Below are positions 1 to 11,223 of a DNA stretch of 64,000 nucleotides, in pieces (the stretch's first letter is position 1; each line of letters begins with the position of its first letter). A model generated the notes under the pieces. The model saw nothing but the letters and a program-made list of their open reading frames with translations. It ran no database searches and was not told where the DNA came from. The stretch spans positions 45,405,061-45,469,060 of the forward strand of contig NC_012873.2 in assembly GCF_000003195.3 (NCBI RefSeq), written 5' to 3'. The translations under genes were made by a program, and so were the position numbers. This DNA comes from Sorghum bicolor. Lineage: Eukaryota; Streptophyta; Magnoliopsida; Poales; Poaceae.

Positions 1-32
1 ACTGACTCCTCGTGCAATTTCTGATCTTGCAG

Positions 33-974
33 GCGCTCAAGGCTACGTCCCTAGAGAAGTCAGTTTTCCTCCGCAGGGAAAGAGATGCCTGGGCGACCTG
101 CGAGAATGAGAAGGCCGCTAGGGAGGCAGCTGAGGGGGAACTCGCGAAGGAATGCGAGATTTCTACCGAGCTTCGGCAGAAGTGCTCGGCTCTCGCGACT
201 GAGGCTCGGGAGGCTCGGGAAAAGGTTGCACCCCTGGAGAAGAGGGTTAGCGACCTGACCCAAGAGTCCCAAGAGCAGAGGGCGGCTGCTGAGGGGTATA
301 AGGGCGAGGTTGCTCGGCTAGAAGCTCTGCTCGCCGAGAAGGACCTTGCCCTGAACCAAGCCCAGGCCGACCTTTCTGCTGCTCAGAGCGAGGTGGTTCG
401 TTGGCACCGGAGCTCGGCGGATAACGAGAAGCGAGCCGAGGGTAAGAGCTGCGTCTTTTACCTTGGCTTTTTTTATATTTCGGTTGACTTTCCTGATCTT
501 TCTGTTTTTTCTGTTCTGCTTTTCAACAGAGTTGGAGAAGAAGATGGCCGAGGTAGCCTCTACCGCCGACGCTTTGCAGAGGTCCCTTGACGCCGAGGCC
601 GCGGACCGCTCGGCTTTGGAAGCCGTGGTCATCTCGGCGTGCGAGGGGCTCGGGTGTCGGCGGCCGAGTCGGGGTCGTCGCTGCGGAGTCGAGTTGAAGC
701 TCTCTACTCCCGGGCCGGGGAGAAGATGAGGGAGGCACTCCACGCCGGGATGAAGAAAGCCCTGGCGGTGGTGAGCTGTCACTACGTCGGCATTGATTTG
801 ACGGCGGTTAGTGAGGGTTACGTCCTTCCTGATGACGAGGCGGAGGCCCAGGAGGAGTTGCAGAAGCTTGAAGATGCTGCGGACGCCCCGGGAGATGCCT
901 TGGCCACCTTTTTTGACGCTGAGGTGGAGCTTCCCCCCCTCGGCGCGCAGGAGCCTGGGGCAGCAGGGCAATAA
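33..974 (+). pseudogene. Accessory ORF of element A (coiled-coil protein, spliced, antisense to pol), broken
   Basis: The visible part starts at a probable splice acceptor (TTGCAG ending at 32) and continues the frame to 441. A clean 88-bp GT-AG intron spans 442-529 (GTAAGAG...TTCAACAG), and the second exon runs from 530. The first exon encodes a Glu/Ala/Arg-rich heptad-like coiled coil. The second carries the segment KKALAVVSCHYVGIDL and an acidic tail ending at a stop near 974. Between about 640 and 700 the frame shifts by one base, so this copy is broken. The pattern resembles the C-terminal half of grass 'putative gypsy-type transposon' proteins (PF04195-type); the N-terminal domain is outside the window. 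It runs tail-to-tail with pol, which ends at 1575. Function is unknown. Confidence 0.6.
442..529 (+). other. Predicted GT-AG intron in the accessory ORF
   Basis: GTAAGAGCTG opens the intron and a pyrimidine-rich tract ending TTTCAACAG closes it. Removal joins codon phase 1 to the downstream frame and keeps the coiled-coil reading frame open across the junction. Confidence 0.65.
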
Positions 975-1574
975 GACCCTTGTAGTTAGATTTTTTGCTT
1001 CTTGTAAACATCAAAGGCTAGTGGACCTTGTTTTCTGTATGAAACAATGATGTTTAAATATGAATGTTTATATGATTGCTCCTTTTAAGGTTTCCTTTAT
1101 ATTTTTTGTGTCTCTTTTTCCCTTTGCCGACCCGACCTCGGCAGCGCGGGGTCGGGTGAGCCTCTTAAGGTCTGCGCTAGTCAAAGCGTCGCGAGCCTTA
1201 GTCCTTTTCTTTCCCTTAGTAATTTTTTAGAAGTCTGGATCCGTTCCCCGATCCTCGGGGGTGAGTAGAGGTCGTCCTTGCCCGTGGACGTGGATCTTTC
1301 CTCGGGCTCACGCCTTAAGGTTTAGGGGATGGTTCTGCGGTTTCTTAAATCCCTTTAGGAAACAAAAGAAAGACCCTGGTATGGGGTGCTTTGACTTGCA
1401 AAAAAAGGAAAAAAAATCGGAGTTGCAACAGGGGGTTCCCCCCGTGTAGCCCCCGAGGGAGGCTCGGATTCTGTAGGGCAGATCCAAGGCTTACTCTCTT
1501 AAAAGAAACGACCATATAATTCTGAACTTTTATTTATTCTTTCGACATGGACAAATGGATATTTTTACAAAGTT
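975..1574. other. Non-coding spacer between the accessory ORF and the pol 3' end
   Basis: AT-rich sequence with no supported gene lies between two convergent reading frames. It probably holds the 3' untranslated part of the accessory transcript. The polypurine tract and 3' LTR of element A are not here; they must lie left of the window. Confidence 0.5.
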
Positions 1575-4500
1575 CTAAGGGTAGAAGCGACGTAGTTGTT
1601 CTATGTTCCATGCGTTCTTGAGGACCTCCCCTGCTTCGTTGGCGAGCTTGTAAGTGCCGGGTCGGAGGATTTCGGCAACGACAAAGGGTCCTTCCCAGGG
1701 GGGTGAGCTTGTGACGACCCTTGTTGCTTTGTCTGAGCCTCAGCACCAAGTCGCCGACTTGAAAGGCTCGGCCTCGGACTCATCGCGCGTGGTATCAGCG
1801 GAGGGCCTGCTGGTACTTGGCAGAGTGTAGGAGGGCTACGTCTCTGGCTTCATCCAGCTAGTCTAGCGTGTCTTCTTGGAACGTTTTGCAGCTGTTTTCA
1901 TCGTAGACTTGTACCCTTGGAGACCCGTACTCTAGGTCCGTGGGGAGGACGGCTTCCGACCCATAGACCATGAAGAACGAGGTGAAGCCTGTGGCTCGGC
2001 TTCGGGAAGTCCTCAGACTCTAGATTACAGCTGGCAGCTCTTTGACCCACCTTTTTCCGAACTTGTTCAACCGGTTGAAGATTCTGGGCTTCAGACCCTG
2101 GAGGATCATGCCATTGGCACGTTCCACCTGACCATTGGTCTTCGGGTGAGCGACTGCTGCCCAGTCCACACGTATGTGGTGCCTGTCGTAGAATTCCAGA
2201 ACTTCCGTCCGGTGAACTGTGTGCCGTTGTCAGTGATTATGGAGTTGGGTACTCCAAATCGGTGGATGATATCCGTGAAGAACAGCACTGCTTGTTCGGC
2301 CTTGATCCTGGTGATGGGTCGGACCTCAATCCACTTGGAGAACTTGTCGATTGCGACAAGCAAGTGGGTGAAGCCCCCGGACGCCTTTTGCAGAGGCCCG
2401 ACGAGGTCGAGGCCCCAGACAGCAAAGGGCCAGGTGATGGGGATCGTCTGCAGAGCCTGAGCGGGGAGATGAATCTACCGAGCGTAGAACTGGCATCCCT
2501 TGCAGGTCCGCACGATCTCCGTGGCATCGGCCACGGCGGTGGGCCAGTAGAAACCTTGTCAGAAGGCGTTTCCTACTAGCGTCCGAGGCGCGGCGTGGTG
2601 GCCGCAAGCCCCCGAGTGTATGTCCTCCAGGAGCTTGATTCCCTCCTAGTGTGGGATGTAGCGCATAAGAATGCCTGAGGGGCTACGCTTGTACATCTCT
2701 CCGTCGAGAAGGAGGAAAGTCTTGGCGCGACGTGTCACACGCCGTGCCTCAGCCTGGTCTGAGGGCAAATTGTCGTCGACGAGGCGTTGCAGCAAGGGGT
2801 AGCGCCAGTCTGGCGAGTCGTCAGGTGCAGGGGGCTCAGACTCGATGTCCATAGCCTCCTGCTCCTGAGCCATGGAGACCTTGGGGTCGGGGCCTGAGTC
2901 GCCTGGGGGTTGATCCGATTCTCCGTCGTCTTTGTAGTCGACAAAAGGCTTGTAGAGGTCGCTGACGAAAACATCCGGGGGGACCGTGGCCCGTTCGGAT
3001 GCCATCTTGGCGAGCGCATCGGTGGCCTCATTATATTTCCTTAACACGTGGTTAAGTTCGAGGCCGTCGAACTTTTCCTCCAGGCGCCGGACTGCTTTGC
3101 AGTACGCGTCCATCTTGGGGTCGTGGCTGCTGGACTCTTTCATGACTTGGTCGGTGATGAGTCTGGAGTCGCCTCGGACGTCAAGCCGCTTGATCCCAAG
3201 CTCGATCGCGATATGGAGACCACTGACAAGGGCCTCGTACTCCGCCGCGTTGTTTCAGGTGGGGAAGTGGAGTCGGATTGCATATCGCATCCTTACCACG
3301 AGGAGTGAGATGAAGACGAGGCCAGCGCCGGCCTCGGTTTTCATCAATGACCCGTCGAAGTACAAGGTCCAGCAATCGTGCTGGATCTGAGGTGGAGGGA
3401 GTTGGGTCCCTGTCCACTCTGCTACAAAATCCGCTAGAACTTGGGATTTTATAGCTTTCCGAGGCTCATAGGTGATCCCGTCACCCATAAGTTCTATAGC
3501 CCACTTGGCAATTCTGCCATTAGCTTCTCGGTTCTGAATCACTTCCCCCAGAGGGAAAGATGACACTACCGAGATCGGATGAGACTCGAAGTAATGGCGG
3601 AGCTTGCGTCGGGCTAAGACTACGGCGCAGAGTAGTTTTTGGATTTGGGGGTATCGGGTCTTTGTGTCGGATAGTACATCACTAACGAAGTACACCGTTC
3701 TTTGGACCGGCAGGGCGTGCCCTTCTTCCTTCCTTTCGACCACGATAGCTGCGCTGGCCACTTGATCGGTGGCTGCGACATAGAGGAGCAATGGTTCCCC
3801 CTCGGCGGGGGGTACCAAAACGGGAGGGTTAGTGAGCACAGCCTTGAGCTTGTCAAGGGCTTCCTGGGCCTCGGGGGTCCAGGAAAAGTGCTCGGATTTT
3901 CTAAGTAACCTATACAGAGGTAGTCCTTTCTCCCCGAGGCGGGAGATGAAACGACTAAGGGAGGCTAGGCACCCCATGACTCTCTGTACTCCCTTTAGGT
4001 TACGAATTTGGCCCATATTTGCGATGGCCGAGACTTTTTCTGGGTTGGCCTCGATCCCTCACTCAGACACAATGAACCCGAGGAGCATGCCTCGGGGAAC
4101 CCCGAAAACGCATTTTTCAGGGTTGAGTCTGATCCCCTTTGCCCTGAGGCATCGGAATGTTTCATCCAGGTCGGCCACCAGGCCGCTTGCCTTCCTGGAT
4201 TTGACGACAATGTCGTCTACGTAAGCCTCTACCGTTTTGCCTATGAGGTCCCCGAAGACCTGGAGCATACATAGCTGGTATGTAGCCCCCGCGTTCTTAA
4301 GGCTGAAAGGCATGGTTACGTAGCAAAACATTCCGAAAGGGGTGATGAAAGAAGTCGCGAGTTGGTCGGACTCTTTCATCTTGATTTGGTGGTAGCCGGA
4401 ATAAGCATCAAGAAAAGATAAAATTTCACATCCCGCAGTGGAGTCAACTATTTGATCTATACGAGGTAATGGAAAGGGGTTCTTAGGACATGCTTCATTT

Positions 4501-5205
4501 AAACTAGTATAGTCTACACACATCCTCCACTTCCCATTTTTCTTTTTAACTAGTACAGGGTTAGCTAACCACTCGGGATGGAATACCTCCTTGATGAACC
4601 CGGCCGCCAGCAACTTGTGGATCTCCTCCCCGATAGCCCGGCGCTTCTCCTCGTCGAATCCGCGCAGGCGCTGCTTCACGGGCTTGGAGCCGGCTCGGAT
4701 GTCCAAGGAGTGCTCGGCGACTTCCCTCGGTATGCCAGGCATGTCCGAGGGGCTCCACGCAAATATGTCGGCATTTGCACGGAGAAAGTCGACGAGCACT
4801 GCTTCCTATTTGGGGTCGAGGCTCGAGCTGATCCTCAACGCCCTGCCCTCAGAGGTCCCGGGGTCGAGGAAGACAAACTTGGTCTCCTCCGCCGGCTCGA
4901 AGCTCCCGGCATGACGCTTGGGGTCGGGGACATCCTGGTCACCGTCGCCGAGGCTAGTGAGGAAAGACAGAGACTCTGCCAGAGCCTCAGCCTGCTCGAT
5001 GCACTCGACATCGCACTGGTAAGCGTGCTGGCTCGTCGTGCTGACGGTGATGATGCCGTTTGGCCCCGGCATCTTGAGCTTGAGGTAGGTGTAGTTGGGG
5101 ACGGCCATGAACTTGGCATAGCATGGTCGTCCCAGGATTGCGTGGTAGGTTCCTGGGAACCCGACCACGTCGAATGTGAGAACCTCCCGTCTGAAGTTGT
5201 CAGGG
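1575..5205 (-). pseudogene. Element A pol (protease end, RT, RNase H, integrase), multiply interrupted
   Basis: Read on the minus strand. The protease end (LGRPCYAKFMAVPNY) lies at about 5150-5100. A UAG is at 4806-4808, followed by RT at 4799-4059 with FITPFGMFCYVTMPF and the catalytic box YVDD. RNase H follows at about 3400-3000 (YFDGS, NNAAEYEA, RGDSR), then the integrase zinc region and the catalytic core at 2363-2106 (AIDKFSKW, TDNGTQF, then QVERANG after a one-base shift near 2195). The C-terminus ends NAWNIEQLRRFYP at a stop at 1575-1577. In-frame stops fall at 4806, 4059, 3255, 2646, 2559 and 2475. The RT catalytic residues survive, but no continuous polyprotein can be made. Confidence 0.85.
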
Positions 5206-7480
5206 TCCCGAAGAAGACGGGCAGGTCGATCTGCCCGAGGGGATGGGCGCGATGTCCCGGCACCACTCCGTGGAACGGTGATGTGTCATTTCTCAGCCGA
5301 GACTTGCTGATCCCCATGAGGGCCAGAGTCTCGGCGTAAAGAATGTTGAGGCCGCTGCCTCCGTCCATCAACACCTTGGTGAGACGAGTCTCGGCGATGA
5401 TGGGGTCGACGATCAGCGGATAGCTCCCAGGGTTGGGGATCCGGTCCGGGTGATCCTGCCGATCGAACGTGATCGCGCTCTCAGACCACTTGAGGTACGA
5501 GGGCGTAGCTGTGCTGACTGCGCAAACCTTCCTTTGACTCGCGGTGAGGCGAGCCGCACGTCCCCCGAAGATCAAGAGGCAGTTCTTGACCTTGGGGAAG
5601 CCTTCCCCCTGAGGGTCGTCGTCCTTAGGGGGCTCTTCAGCGCCCTCCTTGGCTATGATGTCGGTGTAATACCGACGCAGGACAGTGCACTCCTCAAGGG
5701 TGTGCTTGGTTGGTCCCCTGTGATAGGGGCACGGCTTCTTCAACATGTCGTCGAAGAGACCGGGGCTAGTAGGAGCCCGCTTGGGGTTGTTGCGATCCGC
5801 CGCGGCGACCAGGTTGTCGTCTGACTGACCCTGTTTCCCCTTGCGACCCTTCTTCTTCTTTTTGGGGTCGCGTGAGCCCGAGGCCTCGGTGGCCTCGGCC
5901 TTTTGTTTCCCCTTGGTCGTGCCGTCAGAGAAAATGGCACCAACTGCCTCTTCGCCTGAGGCAAAGTTGGTGGCGATGTCGAGCAGCTGACTAGTGCTCG
6001 TGGGGGTCTTACGACCGAGCTCGTGTACCAGCTCCTTGCAGGTGGTACCGGAGATGAAGGCTCCGATGACGTCGGAGTCCGTGATGTTGGGGAGCTCGGT
6101 GCACTGCTTGGAGAATCGCCTGATGAAGTCTCGAAGGGACTCATCAGGCTTCTGCTGGCAGCTCCTGAGGTCCCAGGAGTTTCCAGGGCGCACGTATGTG
6201 CCCTGGAAGTTCCCGACGAAGATCTTGACCAGGTCGGCCCAGTCGTGGATCATGCGCTCAGGGAGGTGCTCGAGCCATGCTCTAGTCGTATAGGCCAGGT
6301 GGAGTGGCAGGTTGCGGATGATGAGCAAGTCATCGTCCGCTCCGCCCAGCTGACATGCTAGGCGGTAGTCCGCTAGCCAGAGCTCAGGGTTGGTCTCCCC
6401 CGAGTACTTAGTGAGGTTAGCGGGTTGCCGAAATCGTGTCGGGAATTTGGCCCTGCGAATGGCCTCGCTGAAGACGCGGGGGCCCGGAGGCTCTGGCGAC
6501 GTGCTGCGGTCGTGGTCGGGGTCGTACCTCCCGCCTCGGCGTGGTCGATAGTGTCGAGACTCGGCCTCGTCCCTGTCACGCCGTCTGGCCTCGAGGGTGG
6601 CCCGGACGTCCGCGTCGGCCCCGACGCGTTCGTGGATAGATGGGGCCCTGTTACCCCCTTGCGGGTTAGGGGGCGGCGGACCCTGCACCGTTGGCGCCCT
6701 GTTAGGAGGGGGTCGGTCCCCTTGGCATCTCGTGCCGTGGGACTGTGATGCAGAACTTTCTGCGTTCTGCACCACAGCTTGCTCCAGGAGGCCACGTAGC
6801 CCCTAGCGCACCCTTCTCCCCTCAGGAGTCGACGGCTCGGGCATCGCTCTGAGGAGGAGTGCGGCAGCCATCACGTTCTGGCTGGCCGTGCTGAAGACTG
6901 GGGGATTGTCACCCCCTTCGTCCACAATGATGCGGCGGTTGACGTCCCGGGCGCGGCGTTTAGCCTCGCCTCCGTCCCCGCGGCCGCACTGGTCTTGGAC
7001 CAGAGTCTCGCAGAGTTGGCGGAGGCGTACGCGCTCTTCTTCGAGCCTAGCCTCTAGCTCATTGAGCTGCTCGAGGTCAGGGTGCTGTCCCCCCGCGGGG
7101 GCTGATGCTGCCCCGCGGGCTCCAGGATGGGTCCCGAGAGTCGTGTTGGGAGGTGGAGCGGCGTTCCCCTACCTAGAGGGTCCTACACCCCCTTGAGCGT
7201 TGGGGGTTGCTCCTCCGACCTCGAGGTTGAAACACTCTCGTGACGGGTCGTATCCGCCGTCGTCGGAGTCGGAGTAGCCGAAGCAGTAGTTGCTGGCCTC
7301 CAGAAAGCGCATGAAATTTTCCGGGTCGCCACAACCGGAAAAGTCAGCGCCTGCCCACTCGTCGTCACCTGAGGTGGGATCCTCTGGGTACGATGAAACA
7401 GGCGGTGTAGCGATAAGGTCCAGGGTAGACCTCAGGTGGTGCCCTGGAAGATCCGCATACGCACTTAATGAAGTGCTCAC
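5205..7480 (-). pseudogene. Element A gag and protease start, interrupted
   Basis: The frame starts with an ATG at 7480 and the segment DPENFMRFLEASNY. It stops at UAG 7169-7171 and again at 6803-6805, then stays open from 6775 to the protease. The capsid-like core lies around 6400-5950 (KFPTRFRQPANLTKYSGETN, WLEHLPERMIHDWADL, FIRRFSKQCTELPN). A zinc-binding-like segment C-PYH-RGPTKHTLEEC is at about 5725. The protease active site is MDGGSGLNILY near 5350. A frameshift at about 5200 moves the remaining protease into another frame. The length and order match Tat-lineage gag-pro. Confidence 0.8.
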
Positions 7481-8063
7481 GAAAGAGGCGTAAGTGGCGG
7501 CTGTGCTCTTGAGTCCCAGAGGGAGCTTGGGAGGTGCCGCTGCCTTTCCTCCATCTGTGGATGGAGGATGATGAGAAGTCGAGGCCCCCTGGTCCCTCTT
7601 CTGAGGAGGGGGTGGGAGCCGTGCTTTGCCCTTTGACCAGGGCGGAACAGGAGGTCGCGATGATCCCCTGTTGGTCTGTGGAGCGGAGCTTGATGCTCCG
7701 CGGGCCCTTCCTCTAGCTCCTGTCGGGCCAGAGGAGTGGACGATCTGGTGAGGAATATGCGGGGGAGGGCCGGGCGGACCCTCGCCTCAGTGGTAGGGTC
7801 AGAGATCCTAGACCTCTGACGCCCCCGTCGGGCACCTCCCGCATGGTGCCTCGAGCGCCTCCCACGCACTGACTGTGGTGGGATCGGCTCGGGGCGAGGT
7901 TCGGCGTCACCACGTGGTGGGAGGAGGACCATGTCATAGCCGGAGCCGAGCGACATGAACTCCAAACTCCCAAACATCATGATGGTGTCGAGGCAGAGTG
8001 GGTGGAATCCGTCTGCCATCCAGGCTTTCCCAAGTAGGGAAAGATGAATGCCACGCAAAAAGG

Positions 8064-8081
8064 CCCCTACCTGGCGCGCCA
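8064..8081 (-). other. Primer-binding site of element A
   Basis: On the minus strand, two bases after the LTR end, TGGCGCGCCAGGTAGGGG begins with the TGG expected opposite a tRNA CCA end. Nearly the same string follows the LTR of element C (55521-55538), supporting the assignment. I do not assign the tRNA with confidence. Confidence 0.7.
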
Positions 8082-8436
8082 AATGTCGGCGTCTAGACAC
8101 GTGGTCTAGACACAAACGAGTATAAGAATGTGTGACTATCTAAGCCCGGATGGTGATGCAAGTGAAACACAGAGAGTTTATTCTGGTTCGGGCTAAGGAT
8201 GCCCTACGTCCAATGTGAGATCGGGGGTCTGTATTGCCTTGCACCCAAAGGTGCTTGTAGTAGGGGTGTACAAGCAGGTTGCAAGAGAGGACTAAGTCCC
8301 AAGTCTCGGCTTTGTGTGGTGGACAGAGCGCTGCTAGCTACCCTGCGTGAGAACTCGTTTGGAATTGTGGTGTTTGTGTGTGGATTGACCGTGTGCTGTG
8401 TGGATGAACCTGTCTTGGTCGTGAGCCCTGGCTCCT

Positions 8437-8444
8437 CTTTTATA
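8437..8444 (-). promoter_or_regulatory. TATA box of element A LTR
   Basis: TATAAAAG on the minus strand inside the LTR, preceded by the GC-rich repeat block at 8895-9085, in the position expected of a U3 promoter. Confidence 0.55.
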
Positions 8445-8894
8445 GTCTTAAGGGGGGCGCAGGTTTTTACATGTCTGATTGGAGATTTCCTCTGCTGAGT
8501 GGTGAAGCCACAGTCCCGACCCTGCAGAAGCTTGCCCATCCCGTCCTTGAGGCATGGCTGACAGTATGGCTGCTCCTGTGGAGGGTTACCGAGCCCTGTT
8601 GGAGTCGTGGGGGTCGGATCGGTGATACTGCAGTCTGTCCTGTTAACAGTGGGAGAAGACAGCAAATAGTGACGCTGGTTAATCTCTCCCATTCCTCTTT
8701 CACTGTGAGGTGGTACACCACAGTGAAAGAGGTGAGGTTACACAGTGAAAGAGGTGAGGCTGCAGTGACCAGGGTGGTTGGAATAGTCGCCACCATGCCC
8801 TGCTGCGATATGGGAGTCACTGCGCCTGTCACGTCTTGGGTTCGGGCGTCGTGCGTCGGAAGCCTTGCACTGTGACGGGGGATCGGACGAAGCG

Positions 8895-9085
8895 GCGTCG
8901 GCGCCCGAGCCCTAGGGGGGTCGGGCGAGACGGGACTCGCGCCCGAGACCCAGGGGGGTCGGTCGAGGCGGAACTTGCGCCGAGACCCAGGGGAGTCGGG
9001 CGAGGCGGAACTTGCGCCCGAGGCCAAAGGGGTCGGGCGAGCCGTGTTTTGGGCCAGAGGCCGAGGAGTCAGACGAGCCGGGGCC
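8895..9085. repeat. GC-rich minisatellite in U3 of element A LTR
   Basis: About five imperfect copies of a 36-38 bp unit in tandem. Each contains a variant of CGCCCGAG, then a run of G, then GTCGGGCGAG, then CGGAACTTG or a variant. Such U3 repeats often act as enhancers in LTR elements; that role is inference here. Confidence 0.7.
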
Positions 9086-9304
9086 CGCGCCCTGGTGATT
9101 GCGGGTGGTTTGCTTTGCCTTTTGCCATTTTTATTATTCTAATTTGGGTATCCTTTTTATGGTACCCAACATTTATAATTTTTTTTCAAACTAAATCTAG
9201 ATCTTACTTGAGCATATCTATCGAATCTGTCACCCTTACAATGTTTTCCTCTTCCAGCGAATCAGCGAAGAGTATTTTTAGTTATAGCTTTTAGACAAAC
9301 AAAC

Positions 9305-10150
9305 ATGTCCTGGTTGGTTAGCATGAACGAGATGGAAGCCCTGTACGTGCTGTTCAAGCGGATTGACCGCGCCGCCGTCGAGGATGACATCATCAGCAAG
9401 GTCAGCCGCTATATATGCTGCACGTACAGGTCGATTCTGTCATCATATCTCCCACTCACAAGTAGGGATGAAAACGGTACGGATATTTGTCTGCTCCTGC
9501 TCTGCTCTATGTGCATTTCCTGTTTGCTCATCCGTTTTTTGGTTATATATATAAAAGACATCTAGGGCCTTGTTTAGTTCACCCCAAAAACCAAAATCAT
9601 TTCAAGACTCCCTGTCACATCGAATCTTGCGGCATATGCATGGAGTATTAAATATAGACAAAAATAAAAACTAATTGCACAGTTTGCCTGTAAATCAGTT
9701 AGTCCATGATTGGACAATGTTTGTCAAATAAAAACGAAAATACTACCGTACCGAAATCCAAAAAATTTTCGGAACTAAACAAAGCCTTTGTTCCGACAAA
9801 CAATGGTCAAATCTCATAGGCCTTTGTTTTGTTACAGCTGAAGCAAATGATGGAGGTAACATTTGCCGAATCAAATCTAAACCTTTCAAATGAGGTCAAT
9901 GAAATCATCATTGACAAGGTATTAAATCTCTCTGTAGTGCACAGATGCTAAAAGCCAAAAAAAAAAAGTTAGTGTCCGTATGATTATGTAAAACCTTTTT
10001 AAGATACTAATTAAAAGTGCATAAATTAAACCACTGTGGCAGACGTTTGAAGAAGCAGATACAAAGAAAGATGGGAAGATTGATTTTGAGGAGTGGCAGA
10101 GTCTTGTAATGGCACATCCTTCTCTACTGAAAAATATGACACTCACATAA
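9305..10150 (+). pseudogene. Calcineurin B-like (CBL) gene remnant, central exons missing
   Basis: Three exon-like segments keep CBL protein sequence and splice signals. 9305-9400 encodes VSMNEMEALYVLFKRID...DDIISK and ends AAG|GTCAGC. 9838-9918 follows a TTACAG acceptor and encodes LKQMMEVTFAESNLNLS...IIIDK before a GTATTAA donor. 10043-10150 encodes [18 protein letters not shown], a canonical 12-residue EF-hand loop, then PSLLKNMTL and a stop. CBLs are calcium sensors that bind CIPK kinases. The exons for the first EF-hands, between DDIISK and LKQMM, are absent and a MITE occupies that interval. A possible last-exon trace lies near 10380. The N-terminal acylation motif is not seen. Confidence 0.75.
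9566..9786. mobile_element. Tourist-like MITE in the CBL remnant
   Basis: About 220 bp bounded by inverted ends GGCCTTGTTTAGTTC and, at the right, GAACTAAACAAAGCC (one mismatch). Interior AT-rich sequence matches that of the half-copy at 23144-23303. The ends resemble PIF/Harbinger-Tourist MITEs of grasses. A clear 3-bp target duplication was not seen. Confidence 0.7.
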
Positions 10151-11059
10151 GTAAGGATGCTCATTAACTCTATATGTAAATACAAAACAAAAATATTTGC
10201 TTAGCAGCTGGTGCCTACAGAGGTCTGGTGCATCATCTGGAATTTAGCATTCTTTTGGAAGTAGTATACTTTGATGGAAAAATTAACAGGTTGTGTGTGT
10301 GTGAGCAATGGTAACGTCTTTGATATCATGTCCTTTGTTGGAGGTATTGTCAATGCGGTCCTTTTCTCCAATGTTTGAATTGAAAAAACATTGACCAGGT
10401 TTCCGGTTCGGTGCTGTCAGCATCAGTGGATGTTATTTTTCTCCCTAGAAGCATATTTACGACCTACGTGGAACCCATATGTCCTCCATGCTTGTTTTGC
10501 TAGAGTGGTTCTTTGCTCGTGCTTTTTGTGATGGTTTTCTTGCTTTCACCTTTATCTTTTGGGTACTTTGTAGTTGGATTGTTTTTGTTGTATTTTGGTT
10601 GTTGAAATTTGTTGCTTCTTTATTATTAATATATGCTTGACAAACTCTTGTCGGTTGCATTTTAAAAAATGTATTAAAGAGAGAATAGATGAGCCTCATA
10701 AAATGTTAAAATAATCAAAACTTAATGAACGAATTCTTATGAATCATCATTAACTCTGTTGCATTGATGTCATTGTGTTATTGTAAGTGATATATGTATT
10801 CTTAGTTACAACTTACGAGCACTTATATTATGTGCAGAGATATTATCATGACATTTCTAGAATTCATCTTCCACTCACAAGTGTCTGAATCCTGATGTTA
10901 AAGGATTGAAAACATAGGAAAACCTAAATAAGACAATGTCATGCACTTCCTTTCTGTAGAGGAATAATTGTGCTCTTTCAAGCAACAACACTACACTTAT
11001 ATTATTTTGTCATAGTAGCCAACATGTACATGCATTATATATTATTTTGTTATAGGCAG
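10151..11059. other. Intergenic sequence without supported gene
   Basis: AT-rich sequence downstream of the CBL remnant. A short reading segment near 10377 (ELKKTLTRFPV) weakly resembles the CBL C-terminus. Nothing else can be supported. Confidence 0.4.
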
Positions 11060-11223
11060 TATTTTGCTCTTAAGGGCACATGCCCCCACTCTCTCACCGA
11101 TTGAATTCTCATTGAGAAGTGTGCAAACACATATCTTTTGCATTGAGACATGTGTTTGCACACTTCTTAATGTGAATCTAATGGGTAGAAGAGTGAGGGC
11201 ACATTGCCCTCAAGGGCAAAATA
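11060..11223. mobile_element. Hairpin MITE (164 bp)
   Basis: Outer inverted ends TATTTTGC...GCAAAATA extend inward through TTAAGGGCACATGCCC-like arms. Inside, a perfect 17-bp inverted repeat (11116-11132 and 11150-11166) starts GAAGTGTGCAAAC. The whole unit can fold into one long hairpin. The family is not identified. Confidence 0.65.

Larger units (their letters stand above)
1..9171 (-). mobile_element. Element A: decayed Ty3/gypsy Tat-lineage retrotransposon, 3' end outside window
   Basis: A minus-strand LTR retrotransposon reads from a 5' LTR at 8084-9171 leftwards through a primer site, gag, protease, RT, RNase H and integrase, with an opposite-strand accessory ORF at 33-974. The 3' LTR lies left of base 1. 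Domain order PR-RT-RH-INT is that of Ty3/gypsy. The gag style, the long gag leader and the extra ORF between pol and the 3' LTR point to the Tat lineage (Grande/RIRE2/Retand relatives), which is inference from family knowledge. At least eight in-frame stops and two frameshifts make it non-functional. The 5' LTR ends 133 bp before the CBL remnant. Confidence 0.85.
8084..9171 (-). repeat. 5' LTR of element A (about 1088 bp)
   Basis: On the minus strand the LTR begins TGTTGGGTACC and ends GACGCCGACA, i.e. TG...CA. It lies directly upstream of the primer site. A TATAAAAG box on the minus strand at 8437-8444 is the likely promoter core. The partner LTR is outside the window, so the left edge rests on the TG/CA rule and primer-site position. 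Confidence 0.75.

Noticed and set aside
318..971. 217-codon minus-strand open frame
   Set aside because: Shadow of the coiled-coil accessory ORF on the plus strand; no protein features of its own.
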